Source: Phellopilus nigrolimitatus (Eukaryota > Basidiomycota > Agaricomycetes > Hymenochaetales > Hymenochaetaceae). Taken from it: a DNA stretch of 64,000 bases. This document shows, in pieces, positions 47,828-59,196 of this stretch. The notes beneath the pieces were generated by a model that did no database searches, was not told where the DNA came from, and was given only the letters and a program-made list of their open reading frames with translations. Within the stretch, counting starts at the first letter, position 1, and the number at the start of each line of letters is the position of its first letter. The DNA lies in assembly GCA_021029095.1 (NCBI GenBank), contig JAJOHG010000005.1, forward strand, positions 558,001 to 622,000, written 5' to 3'. The position numbers and the translations under genes were made by a program.

Positions 47828-49397
47828 ATGGACGAAATCGGTATCGAAATTCAGAAAGAGGTTAGTATTTTTCATGTGGAAGTTTTCTTACATGGTCTTT
47901 CGCTAATTATCCACAGGAGCCAACTTTCGAGTCCGTGGTCTCTGAAAAGTCTCAACTTCTGCAAGAGTTGCAGGAAGAGGACTTGTATATCAAGTACAAG
48001 AAACTTACTCGCCACCTCGAAATGCTCGAAATTCAGGAGGGGTACATCAAAGACGAGCAAGCAAACTTAAAGCGCGAGCTCATTCGCGCCCAAGAGGAGG
48101 TCAAGCGAATACAGTCTGTTCCCCTTGTCATCGGCCAGTTCCTCGAGCCAATCGACCAATATACCGGCATTGTTGGTTCAACAACTGGTTCAAACTACGT
48201 TGTTCGCATCCTGTCTACTCTTGACCGCGAACTATTGAAACCTTCGTCATCCGTCGCCCTCCATAGACACTCAAATGCTTTGGTCGACATCTTGCCACCA
48301 GAGGCCGACTCTTCCATCTCTATGCTTGGCGCAGATGAGAAACCGGACGTCACGTACCAAGATATAGGCGGGATGGATGCACAGAAACAAGAAATACGCG
48401 AAGCTGTCGAGCTCCCACTGACGCACTTTGACCTGTACAAGAAAATCGGCATCGATCCGCCTCGCGGCGTTCTATTGTATGGTCCTCCAGGTACGTGGCA
48501 TATTTTATTTTCTGACCTTGACTTATATCCGTCTTCAGGTACTGGGAAAACGATGCTCGTCAAAGCCGTGGCGCACCACACGACAGCTTCGTTCATTCGG
48601 GTAGTCGGAAGCGAATTTGTGCAAAAGTATCTCGGCGAAGGTCCTCGTATGGTTCGCGATGTTTTCCGGCTAGCCAGGGAAAACGCGCCTGCAATCATTT
48701 TCATTGATGAAATCGACGCCATTGCAACGAAGCGTTTCGACGCCCAAACTGGTGCTGACCGAGAAGTGCAGCGTATCCTTCTAGAACTTCTCAATCAAAT
48801 GGACGGCTTTGACCAGGGTAGCAATGTTAAGGTAATGGATCAGCTCTGATTCTTTTGGACTCTGTTCGCATATCTCAGTATTACACATATTATCTAGGTC
48901 ATTATGGCCACAAATCGTGCGGATACTCTGGATCCTGCGCTTCTTCGTCCTGGTCGTCTAGACCGTAAAATCGAGTTTCCGGCACCCTCGCGAAGAGAAA
49001 AGCGTCTTATATTCCAGACTGTCACGAGCAAGATGAACCTCAGTCCGGATGTTGATCTGGAGGATCTAGTATCTCGTCCAGATCGCCTTTCGTCTGCTGA
49101 GATTGCCTCAATATGCCAAGCGGCTGGTCTTCAAGGTATACTGTTATGTCTTTTTCGAAAGTAGCATATATGACGTATCCTCTCCCAGCCGTCCGAAAGA
49201 ATCGATACGTGATACTTCCTGTCGATTTCGAAGAAGGATGGAAAGTGCGTGGATTGTCTGCCCTCTCCGCATCACTTCTGATATCGACGTCTTGCCTTAG
49301 CAAACAGTCAAGAGAAGTGACGAGACTCATGAGTTCTGTAAGTGTTCTTACTAAGCAAACCCTCTCATGTCCTGACCACGCGTGCACAGATCGGTAG
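47828..49397 (+). CDS. RPT3: 26S proteasome regulatory ATPase Rpt3
   Basis: Exons 47828-47860, 47917-48490, 48539-48831, 48898-49135, 49189-49244, 49301-49337 and 49390-49397 give 412 residues. An N-terminal coiled coil ([20 protein letters not shown]) and OB domain precede the AAA+ module: Walker A GPPGTGKT (about 200-207), pore loop [12 protein letters not shown], Walker [29 protein letters not shown]. The C-terminal [20 protein letters not shown] and [12 protein letters not shown] identify Rpt3 (PSMC4) among the six Rpt paralogues. It unfolds substrates at the proteasome base. The last exon encodes part of Tyr, Arg and the stop. The end is YR rather than the HbYX-type tail known in some Rpts (by recollection Rpt3 ends in Y-K). 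Confidence 0.95.
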
Positions 49398-50432
49398 TTC
49401 CATTCTCCATCGCTTAGTATTATTGCGTAAGTCGTGTTACACTTATGTTCTTTTGCGTAGGATCCTAATATTTCTGTTGCTATAGACCAGTACGCTGTAC
49501 ATTACATTGGCATAACCTATTCGCATTGTTATATCTCACTTCGGGCACCTCTCTCCGCACTTTGACTGTTCGCTGCTCTGTCACTTTGGCGGCTTTCCGC
49601 TTGTACACGGGAAGTCGCCCATTCAAATGAGCTAGAAAAGCTTCCCGTTTTTATTTTTTGCCGCCATACTGAGCTGCATGCTGTCGAGGCCTTGCCTTGA
49701 CACCAGTCTAGAGGTTCACACGCGGGGGACATCACTTTTTCTCCTGTCTCTATATGGCCTGTGACTTTGTATCGGTAAGCCTACATCTCCTTCTGCGTAT
49801 ATTTTCTCAGACCCGTCTTTACCAGTTTCATGAATGTAGGAGTTAGAACGCGGTTCGAACTGAGTGAACGTTCGGAAAGCTGCTCTCATAATTAGACGAC
49901 GAATCTCTCAATGTGTGCTGTCATGGATACCGATTTGTTATCCAAAAGCAATATTGGGGGTCCTTCACAATTATCTTAGTTCGTGTTACTGAGTCGGAGG
50001 TTGGTGCGTGCGATTTTACCTGAATTTATCTTGCTCTGCGTGTAAGGCTTGACTAGGTAAGTTCTGCTGTTTCTCCTTGTGGTGTATGCTCATTACGTTT
50101 CTCCTGAGATACACTTGTAACGCCGGAGAGCAATAGCATGATTTCTCTTTCTCTTTTTCTCTCTGCTCTCCGACACTCTGGTTGGCGTTTATGAACCCAC
50201 GCGTCTTCCTCATTTTACGAGAGCAAAATTAACACGAGGAGTTTTATATGAACTCACTCACCGTGCCTCGGGCGTTCCTTGCAAATGTTGTCGAGTAAAG
50301 GCCTAAGATGTGGAAGACATAATCATCGTTCGTACTACATCATTGCTTTAATACAAACCCTTCGTATTTTTTGTATCGCGCGTGAGGGCACCACGGACAG
50401 TACAAGGAAGTTCCAACTTGACCCTAACACAT
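49398..50432. other. Convergent spacer, nothing recognised
   Basis: 1,035 bp between the stops of RPT3 and the DUF3074 gene. T-rich on the plus strand. Open frames are short. It is long for a convergent spacer in this dense part, but I could not find exons, tRNA boxes or repeats. Confidence 0.45.
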
Positions 50433-51422
50433 TCACTCAGTATTTGTGGAACCATCGGTACCTGCGACGATGCCGAATGCCGCCGCTATGCCACTTTTGA
50501 AGTACTCTCTGTCCGAGTTCAGCCATTTAAGAAAAAGCGGGACGTCCTGCGCAATTTGCCCGGGAGCTGTCGCCTGCACTATGAAACTCGGGATGCTCCC
50601 ACCTGGCGTACTTGATGTCGCCATTCTGAGGGAAGATTAGTATTGGTATGAGATTTGTATGGTGAGAGTCAAACCTCCATTCTGTTTTGCCATCTTCCAA
50701 CTCTTGGAGTCTTTCGACGGAGGTATAACGTCCGCGTGCACCTTTAAGTTCGGCCTTAGACATGTCTGCATCCGTAGACACGTCTATTGGTATTGAAACG
50801 ATGAGTCTGTGGTAATATTTTCAGGTCAGAATTCTTAGATAAGGGCACACGATGTATACCCTGTCTTCCTTGAACCGGAGGTGTCTAGGTGTATGACCTG
50901 CAGAACAGTGAACGTCCTATTGCTGACGGGCGGGGCGAATTTATAATGCAGGTTCCATATTGCAGCTTGCTCAGAAAGGCGCTTGAGGAGTACGACTTGA
51001 TCGACTGTATGCACAAACCTGCGAAGCGAGTATTTTAAATTAAGCTCCTTTGCGTTTGTAAGTCTCACAAGGAAACGGAAACTCGCTTCATTTCGTGTTC
51101 GGGCTTATTGTTACCCAAGCCAAACCAAAACTCGTCGAAGGAGACCTCGTCAGGCGCATGCACACTGACTCTAGCAAACCACGGCTCTTCGTCGTCTGCA
51201 TCCTTCGGGTGGGTGTATGCTTTGACAATGCCCTTGCAGTAGTCTTTACTGTGCCTCCATTTAAGCGATGCGTCTGCCAGCTCGCGCCCGGCCTGGAGGA
51301 TCTGTTCCTCTAGAGGGATGTCTGCGACGACTTATCAGCGAACGCTCGCATGAATAGCAGCCTGAGTTACCCCCAAATTTTATTGGCGTGGCATTGAGCC
51401 TGAACCCGGAGGGCAAAAGCAT
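50433..51422 (-). CDS. DUF3074 (START-like) domain protein
   Basis: Exons 51422-51371, 51321-51069, 51018-50860, 50806-50675 and 50625-50433 give 262 residues. DUF3074 proteins have a helix-grip START-like fold and may bind lipids; no function is established. Family marks: EPWFARVSVHAPDEVSFDEF with WFGLGNNKPEHE, AAIWNLHYKFAPPVSNRTFT followed by VLQVIHLDT, GLIVSIPIDVS, GRYTSVERLQELEDGKTEWR and MATSSTPGGSIPSFIVQ. The second donor (GTGAGA after TCCTT) was chosen because only it restores phase into FVHTVDQVVLLKR. The N-terminal exon is short and its start uncertain. It is divergent from SPB4, only 150 bp between start codons. Confidence 0.82.
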
Positions 51423-51572
51423 CGTCGTCGTCGTCGTCTGTGAGAGACCTGCACGAACACCATGGCGGTTGCTGAGAAGTCGCAGACTGATATCTATATT
51501 TAGGTACCATGTGCCGCTGCATCGCTTTTTGGGCTGAAATTCTAGCACACTGCTCAGTGCATACCGTCACCA

Positions 51573-54083
51573 ATGTCCTCCAACAACGCATTTGCAGGAC
51601 TATGGACGTCTCTACCGGTATCCTTGACGCCCTGGGTGTGAGTCATCTTTTATTTGCTGTGAATCTCGCTGATTCGAACTGTGCTCAGCCTCGAGATCAT
51701 AAATTCCTTTGGGTATGCTCAAATGACCCCCGTACAAGCATCGACGATTCCCCTCTTCATGAAGCACAAGGATGTAGTCGTCGAAGCTGTCACAGGGAGC
51801 GGGAAGACCCTCAGCTTTGTTATCCCAATTATCGAAAAGCTCGTGAGAAGGCAGCATCGGCTCCGCAAGTCTGAGATCGGAGCACTCGTTATTAGTCCGA
51901 CGAGGTGAGTTCCCGTTTTTTTCGCGGAATGAGTAAATATCCAAATGGGAATCATTCGAACGAAAGAGAGCTAGCAGCGCAAATACACTCGGTCTTCGAG
52001 CTGTTTCTCAACTCACAACCAAAGGTTCGCATCCTTCCACCTTGCTTCTGTCATATTTTAATGTTTCGCAGAACGAAAGCTCGCAGGATGAAGAGAACAT
52101 ATCCAACAAAGAAGACTTGTATCCTCCTCCTCTCCTCCTTGTTTCGTCGTCCGATTCATCTCCAACGCAAGATGTTATACGCTTTCTCGAAACCGGTGCA
52201 GACATCGTAGTTGGAACACCTGGGCGCGTGGAAGAATTTATTTTGGGCAAGGGTCGAGATGCCGCAAGTGTAAAAGAATTAGAAATACTCGTGTTCGATG
52301 AAGCAGATCGGTAGGTGCATATAGTCTGGTCGTGTTGAGTGAGACTAATGATCTTGCAGTTTGCTGGATCTGGGTTTCACTCAATGCATTACGCGCATTC
52401 TCACTGCGCTGCCAAAACAGAGGCGAACGGGTTTATTCAGTGCAACGATGACGGATGGACTGTCTGAGCTCGTTCGAGTCGGTCTTCGTAATCCAGTGCG
52501 TATCGTGGTGAGGGTCGAGGCGAAGAAAACGAAGAACGGAGAAGTTTTAAATGAAAAAATCGAAGAGAGGCGGGTGCCTGCTAGGTCCGTGTCTGTTTCT
52601 GTAGCGCTGGGGAGGATGCACCTGAACTTATTTTTAATCATTTTAGTTTGCAAAATTTCTATGTCAATTGCAAACTCTCAGAGAAAATGGTGCAGCTGTT
52701 CCGTATTATCAAACATGAGAGCAGTAGCTCCAATTCTGCACGGTTCATTGTTTATTTTGCAACATGCGCATGCGTGGATTATTTCTATCGTGTAAGACTT
52801 ATTATTCGGCTCTGCAACGATGAATCTCATTTCTTGCAACAGATTCTCCCTACGCTACTCCCATCAATTTCCTTCTCCTCTCTCCACGGACACATTCCTC
52901 CATCGAAACGAACGCTATCTCTCCACTCATTCATATCACACGCATCTACAGCACATGCACCTTCAGTGCTTCTTTGTACTGATGTCGCCGCGCGTGGTCT
53001 GGACCTACCGGACGTTGACTGTGTCATCCAGTTTGACCCGCCTGTGGATCCGAAGCAATTTAGTCATAGGTGTGGGCGCACTGCAAGAGCGGGCAGAGAC
53101 GGAAGGGCATGGACGTTGTTGAGCGAGAAGGAATTGGGATACGTGGGTAAGCTACTCTATCTCCGCATAGCACGAACAGCTGAAGTGACCGCGTATGTAT
53201 CATTTGCTTAAGACTTCTTGTCTATTCGTAAGATCCCACTGAAAGAGCAAGAGAGGCTGCCTTCCGAACCAGGGCAGGCATTCAACACGGATGAAGGAGA
53301 TTCAGAAGTAGGAAGCTTGCTTGAGAGCATGAGATCTGTAGTCCGCAAGGACAGGGATCTGCACGATAAGGTGTTCTCGATCTTGCGCGTCCCGACCTCT
53401 AAACAAATTTACTAAGGCCTTGTTTTTTATGCTAAGGCAACGAAGGCATTCGTATCGTTCGTCCAGGCGTATTCTAAGCACGAAGCATCTTACATCTTCC
53501 GTTTGCAAGATCTCGATCTCGTGGGCATAGCGAAGTCATTTGGTCTCCTGCGACTTCCTAGGATGCCTGAACTCAAAGGTCGCTCGATGGATGGCTGGTG
53601 TGACGATAACATCGAGGTAAGAATGGTTCTATTGGCAAAGGAACGGGGCTGACTAGAACTATTCTTCAATCAATGCAGTGGTCAACCTACGTTTATGCCG
53701 ACAAGACTCGCGAGGCCCAAAGGCAAGCGTCTACAGCTGAGGCTGCAGAAGCTAGAAAGCAGCACGCACAGAAAAGGAAGGAGCGCGCAGAGCAGAACCA
53801 AAAGAACACAGCCTGGAGTGAAAAGTTCGGGAGAAAGACAGAGAAAGAGAAGAGGAAAGAGAAGAAGGAACGGAAGAGGGAGTGGCTTAAAACACAACAG
53901 CAGGGCGCTGAGTCGGAGAACAATAGGCAGGTGATTCGAATGAAGAGGACGAAGACGGGCAGCGATGATGATGGCGACGATTGGGAGGGTCTAGCGCGCG
54001 AGGAACGGATGGCGAAAAAAGTGAAGAAGGGCGTACTCAACGGCAAGGCGTTTGATGAGGAGTTTGCGGGATTTTTATTGTAG
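51573..54083 (+). CDS. SPB4: SPB4 / DDX55, DEAD-box helicase for 60S ribosome assembly
   Basis: Exons 51573-51637, 51689-51904, 51967-52024, 52072-52310, 52360-52584, 52647-52791, 52843-53146, 53213-53370, 53437-53616 and 53679-54083 give 664 residues. Order: [20 protein letters not shown] (Q motif), Walker [63 protein letters not shown] motif ([20 protein letters not shown]) and [11 protein letters not shown]. The C-terminal [20 protein letters not shown] and [13 protein letters not shown] are diagnostic of Spb4, followed by a Lys/Glu-rich coiled tail. It has an inserted acidic loop ([20 protein letters not shown]) before [11 protein letters not shown]. Nucleolar, acts on pre-60S particles. 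Confidence 0.95.
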
Positions 54084-54288
54084 TTATCTGATTTTGTTAC
54101 ATCCCAGCCACTTCTATTGCGAGAACTGCCAGGTACCGAATCGTTGTGTGGAAAACATCGCTTGGCAATTGAAATAAGACAAAGATCTGTCTGCAAGCTG
54201 ATCCCATATGCCACCTCCTCAACCCCGTAAATCGAGGCCGAGGAATTTCTCCAATGAGCGAGAAAGAGAGCGAGAAAGAAAGCGCGAA

Positions 54289-54963
54289 TCAGTACTTTGC
54301 AGATTCGGTGGCGTGTTCAGGAGTGTTTGTCTCGTTGAGGTCGACTAAGCCAAAAAAACGACTGCGCCCCGACGTAGCCTCGTCGCGTGGCAACTTCTCT
54401 CCCCGGTTGAGCACGATGCCGACATACCGCCGCTCGCCGTTCATCCACTTTTTGGAGTAGAAGCGAACATAGCCTGGCACAAGCGCGTACAGGGTGTGGT
54501 CGCGGCCTATGCCCACCTGGCGACATGTTCATCAAGAAATTTAGAATCACACGAAGTACCCAATGACATAGAGGTGAACTATAAGTGAAAGCCAGGTAAA
54601 GCAGAGACAAATAGACGTACATGCTGACCGGGGTGGAACTGCGTGCCGCGTTGACGGACGATGATGTTACCGGGGATGACAGCTTGGTCTGCGCTAGCTC
54701 TCTTCAGCACTCTCCGACAAACAACTATGACGAGGCAGCGCACCTGAAAACTTCTTGACACCAAGCCGTTTGCCTGGAGAATGACCATTGTTTCGGACGG
54801 TGCCTCCAGCACGCTTGGTGGCGGTTCGGACAGAACCAAGGCCTAGCGTGATTCAATTTGACAAACTTTTATTCCACTATGCAAAGCAAGAAGACGAACC
54901 AGATGGAGAAAACGGGTTGCGCAGCTGATTGGGCAAGCCCCGGAACACAGACATGAAAGTCAT
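54289..54963 (-). CDS. MRP7: Mitochondrial ribosomal protein bL27m
   Basis: Exons 54963-54900, 54842-54744, 54688-54621 and 54516-54289 give 152 residues. The bL27 core reads VRTATKRAGGTVRNNGHSPG, KRLGVKKFSDQAVIPGNIIV, RQRGTQFHPGQHVGIGRDHT, LYALVPGYVRFY. A basic N-terminus (MTFMSVFRGLPNQLRNPF) fits a mitochondrial targeting peptide. The fungal C-terminal extension (KKWMNGERRYVGIVLNRGEK) is present. bL27m sits near the peptidyl-transferase centre of the mitochondrial large subunit. Other in-frame ATGs lie upstream (to 55077) and at 54954. It is divergent from SKP1, 184 bp apart. Confidence 0.94.
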
Positions 54964-55102
54964 TAGCACTCCGGCTGAGTCGAATTGCGATGGGGGTAAA
55001 AGTAGCAAAGTGTAATGAAGCTGATTGCGTAATGATACATGTATAAAACTACTTTTATTGATTGCCTCCTTTGTCACAAACTCAACTTCCTCTCTCTAAT
55101 CG

Positions 55103-55146
55103 CCACCACCACTACCACCACCATTACCATTACCATCACCACCCAC
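55103..55146 (+). repeat. ACC-type trinucleotide run in the SKP1 leader
   Basis: An imperfect (ACC/ATT-ACC)n run ending directly before the SKP1 start codon at 55148. It is probably part of the 5' untranslated region. Confidence 0.7.
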
Positions 55147-55147
55147 A

Positions 55148-55930
55148 ATGTCTGGCATGGTTAAGCTTTTTACTTCCGATGAGGTCGAGATTGAAGTCCC
55201 GGTACCCGTCATCAGCCTCAGTGTGCTAATTAAAAACATGATAGAAGGTATGTATCCATTGCAACATTACGGGTCCTCTCTTATTGAGTACGTGTCTCAT
55301 TCAACAGACATCGGTGAATCCTTGGAGAGGATTCCAGTCCCTAACGTCAATAGCACTGTCATGCGAAAGGTATGTGGCGACGGGCTTCGAGCGCATGAAT
55401 CAACGTGTTTACCGTGTTGTCTCGCCTGCCCTGTAGGTGATCGAGTGGTGCACGCAGCATAAAGATGACCAGCCGGCTAACCACGATGATGACGAGTCAC
55501 GCAAGCGTACCACCGATATTAGCGATTGGGACTCGAAGTTTATCAATGTCGACCAGGAGATGCTTTTCGAAATAATTCTCGCCGCCAATTACCTCGATAT
55601 CAAGCCCTTGCTGTGAGCTCTTATGCTATCGTCTGTTTTGTACTCAAATACTGAATATTGTGACTGGCAGCGATATCGGCTGCAAGACTGTGGCGAACAT
55701 GATCAAGGGCAAGGCACCTGAAGAGATCAGGAAGCTATTCAACATTGTCAATGACTTCACCCCTGAGGAGGAGGTACGTGATGACTTAAAATCTCAGGAT
55801 TTCTTATTGCTCACCGGGAGCTTCTAATATACAGGCACAAATCAAGAAAGAGAATGCGAGTTGTTTTTATTCATATATCTAGAACACACTATTAACCTTC
55901 TTTATTTAGGAATGGGCTGAGGACCGTTAA
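55148..55930 (+). CDS. SKP1: SKP1, adaptor of SCF ubiquitin ligases
   Basis: Exons 55148-55247, 55308-55369, 55437-55612, 55671-55773, 55835-55855 and 55910-55930 give 160 residues. Marks: [60 protein letters not shown], then [20 protein letters not shown] with [20 protein letters not shown], and the F-box-binding tail [20 protein letters not shown] followed by KKENEWAEDR. Skp1 links F-box proteins, such as those at 4676 and 7037, to cullin-1. The intron before the last exon (55856-55909) begins with GC: reading AAT|GCGAGT to TTTAG|GAATGG is needed to give the invariant KENEWAEDR end. The last two exons code for only seven and six residues. Confidence 0.96.
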
Positions 55931-56135
55931 AAATGCTAGATCTTCTCTCTTTCTTTGAGCGCGTACTCTTTATGATATGATTTGTCTTTGATCTCCGTTT
56001 CTCAATGTCACTGTAACCAAACAATCAAAATAAGAAGTTGTTCTGAGATGAGTTGAGCGCGCCGATTGTAACACGGCCTTTTTGAACGGCCGCAAACATT
56101 GTACAGTATCTTGCCCTCGACGACGACGCGGAAGA

Positions 56136-58999
56136 ATGGTCGACGTCTTCGAGTATCTGAAGCAGACCAAAAATGCGCTCGTCGGAAACCCGTCTGCGAA
56201 GCTTGAGCTTCAACGCACGCAAGAGCCCGCAGGCTCTTTGTTGGCTTCGTACGCACCTACTACTTCTCAATAAAGCTGGTTTATATGAACAGACATCCTT
56301 CAGTATAGTCAGCTATGTTAATTTGAATCCACCAGCCGACGCGGCAATCGCAGATTCGAGCTACTCTGAAGAGACTACCGTACAAATACGTGTCGAAGCG
56401 GCGAATGTGATTGCGTCTCTCGCGCATGGTGAGAAAGTTGCTTCTAGGTTCCAGGCATGAAGGCAAACTACGTTTGCTAACATCATCAGGTCTGTAGGCC
56501 CTCGCGACGTTCTCCATGGGCTTCTCGATGCCAACGCTCCTAGTGCAGTGCTCAATGCCCTAGCTGACCTCTCTGACCATAGCCCCCATCTCCTTCAAGT
56601 GGCTATCATCAGGGCGCTCAGAGCGCTTTATGTTGCTATCGCAGACGGCACAGGTCCATCCCTATGGGGTCTAGGAGAAGAGTGTCTCGAATTCACGAGC
56701 GAAATGCGGACAGCGTTGGACTTCATGTTCCAGGTAAGTCCATATTTGACAACGTTATTCTTCACTCCTTCTTTGAGCTGAATGTTTCGATATAGTCCCA
56801 AGCGCTTAATGTTTACCTACCTCTGCTGGCGAGCTCATCCCCTTTTATAAGGCTTTATATATCCCAGCTGCTGGCATTTGCCGTGCGTGTACCGAATCAC
56901 CGCATCGCCGTAACAGATTGGCTTCCACCAGGGGAACGTCTGAGGGAGAGCAAGGGAAAGAGAGGCTGGGAAGTATCTGCGCTAGTGGATGTTAACTCAC
57001 CGGGTAGATCGGGAGGATGGGTCATCAGGCATTTGACTACGATGTTGAAGAGTAAGGACTTCAAGGTGGGTCCTCGTTTCTTTCTCAACTGTAGCCGTGA
57101 AAGCTCATTTATGGTAGACCCAGGAAGCGTCTTTGTACGCTATAGCAGCGCTTGTCAAAGACAATACGAACATTGCACTTGTTTTGTCGAAATCTCCTCC
57201 AGAGAACAAAGGCGAGCATAGATTATCTTCAAATCATACTAATACTGACATATAATAACAGCGTATCACATTCTCTCTATAGCCGCAGACTTCTCCAGAG
57301 ACAGGAGGTCCGAAGTGCGTCTGGCGGCATGTTTATGGTATTTCGATTTTTGAAGTCTCTGTTAAGGACTGACGTTATACTATATCAAGCATCACAAATA
57401 TCCTGCGTTCAGTACCCACCACTATACACCGCCGGCTTTCATGCTCCATCTTGCATGTTTTGAGTGCAATCATCTCTAATAATCACGAATCTGCTCCAAA
57501 TCGCACAAAAGCATGCTTTATATTAAGTGCGCGGTTATCCTTACTCTTTCAAATGATATCAAATTCAATTAGACTGGTTTCGAAGGCTCTTTGGTTGTCG
57601 ACGATAACGACCGCTGTGTCGATGCATGGAAATCGGGTGCTCTTATCAAACTCACGGATGTGATGCAAGTGATCACGCCATTAACGAAGCCACAAGAGTG
57701 GGAAGACGGCGAAGCGAAGGACATCTCGCGATTCCGCGAAGTATGAGTTTCCTATGCTTTATCAAAGACTTTTAGGCACTCATACGAAAAACAGGCAGCG
57801 TTGACCGCCATCGGAGCACTTTGTCTGCTCGAAAGCGACATACGTAATGAAGTGGCGGGCGTCCTTGGGCTCCTCCCTCTGATCGCTGTCTGCCTCGATC
57901 ATCCATATGCTGGCGTGCGCTATGGGGCATGCCTATGCGTACGTGCTTTGGCTCGCTCAATTCGTGTTCTTCGAACGAATCTACTCGACTCCGGAGTTGG
58001 AATGACCATGTGTACAATTGTCGAAAAGAAAGACGAAGACAGGCGGGTGACAAACATCGCACTTGCCGGGCTATGCAATCTCTTAAACGATTTCTCGCCG
58101 TTGCGTAAAGTAAGCCAGCTAATTTTCCATATTTTGTTCTTATTATTGATCATGCGTTCTTGCAAAACTTAGACGCTATTGGAGCGAGGGATGGTTACAC
58201 GGATTTCGGAATTGTCAAGGTCGCAAGAAGACGCATTGAGAGTTAGTGCCTTATGGGCAATTAAAAACCTTCTCAACAAAGCAACTACCGAAGAAAAACA
58301 GATAATCATGAGCCAGCTCGGATGGGAGCATCTCAAATCGTAGGTGAACACGCCCACCTCGAGGTCATTTGTTTTAATAGGAAACTGCATTAGATGTTTG
58401 GTTGACCCTAAGGAAGCCATCCAGGAACAAGCGCTTAATATCCTCACCAACATTGCCTCAGCCGAGAACCATATCGACATGGTGTTTGAGCATTTATCGG
58501 GTTATGATTTAATGCAGGTTTTGGCGGACGCATTGGAATCACCAAGTGAAGAAGTGGTCTCTCAGGTATGGTTTAGAACCTCTACGTTGACATCCGTGAT
58601 AGACTATTTCGACGCGTTTTTAGGCAAGTCTATGTCCTCGGAAATTTAGCTAATGGACGTGTCCCCCACCGCGTATATCTGGTTTCCAACGCACGCATCC
58701 TTAACTCTCTGCGTGCCTGCCTAACCCATTCCCGCTCTGAGATCCGGCACGCCACAGTCTCCTGCGTGGAGGAGCTCTCGAGAACCCATCCATACCAGCT
58801 GAAAGAAGTCAAAATTGACGAGACTCTACACCAGATCATCCGCGAGGCTCTTAGTACCAGTAGTTTGGGCAGCGATCCCCCGGAGGCCCGGAGAAGAGTA
58901 GTAGGTGGGATGGAGGTGGAAGCTGCGCAGGAGATAAGAGAGGCTGCGCGGAGTGCCTTAAGGTTCATTGAGAATATGGACGATTATTCGATGGCGTGA
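56136..58999 (+). CDS. GID5: Armadillo-repeat protein of the ARMC8 / GID5 (Vid28) family
   Basis: Exons 56136-56248, 56313-56428, 56498-56733, 56796-57065, 57124-57211, 57262-57337, 57390-57526, 57586-57740, 57795-58109, 58173-58339, 58394-58570 and 58624-58999 give 741 residues. Tandem ARM repeats fill the protein, for example NALVGNPSAKLEL, QIRVEAANVIASLAHG, IRALRALYVAIADG, VRLAACLCITNIL, GVRYGACLCVRALA, LRVSALWAIKNLLNK, IQEQALNILTNIASAENHID, VYVLGNLANGR and IRHATVSCVEELS. Gid5/ARMC8 is the substrate-receptor scaffold of the GID/CTLH ubiquitin ligase, which degrades gluconeogenic enzymes in yeast. The intron at 57212-57261 starts with GC. The N-terminal two exons and the 58570/58624 junction (donor GTTTAG) are the least certain parts; other armadillo families cannot be fully excluded. 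Confidence 0.82.
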
Positions 59000-59196
59000 A
59001 ACGATTGATGTCCCTCACGACCGAGTAAACTCTAAATTATACTATGCACTAAACTAACGGAAGTCCGCTCTGTCTTCTGAACTCGTGTCGCAGAGACTTA
59101 TTGACCACACCACACAACCATGGCTCATAAATATTAACTAATAATGTGCTTATGCAGAAAATCCATGGAGTATATAGTCACCTTAGGGCCCAAAGA

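Noticed and set aside
57586..57594. Alternative acceptor ATTAG at 57571 in the ARMC8 gene
   Set aside because: It gives the wrong phase after the donor at 57527; the later acceptor CGAAG restores the frame into SLVVDDNDRC.
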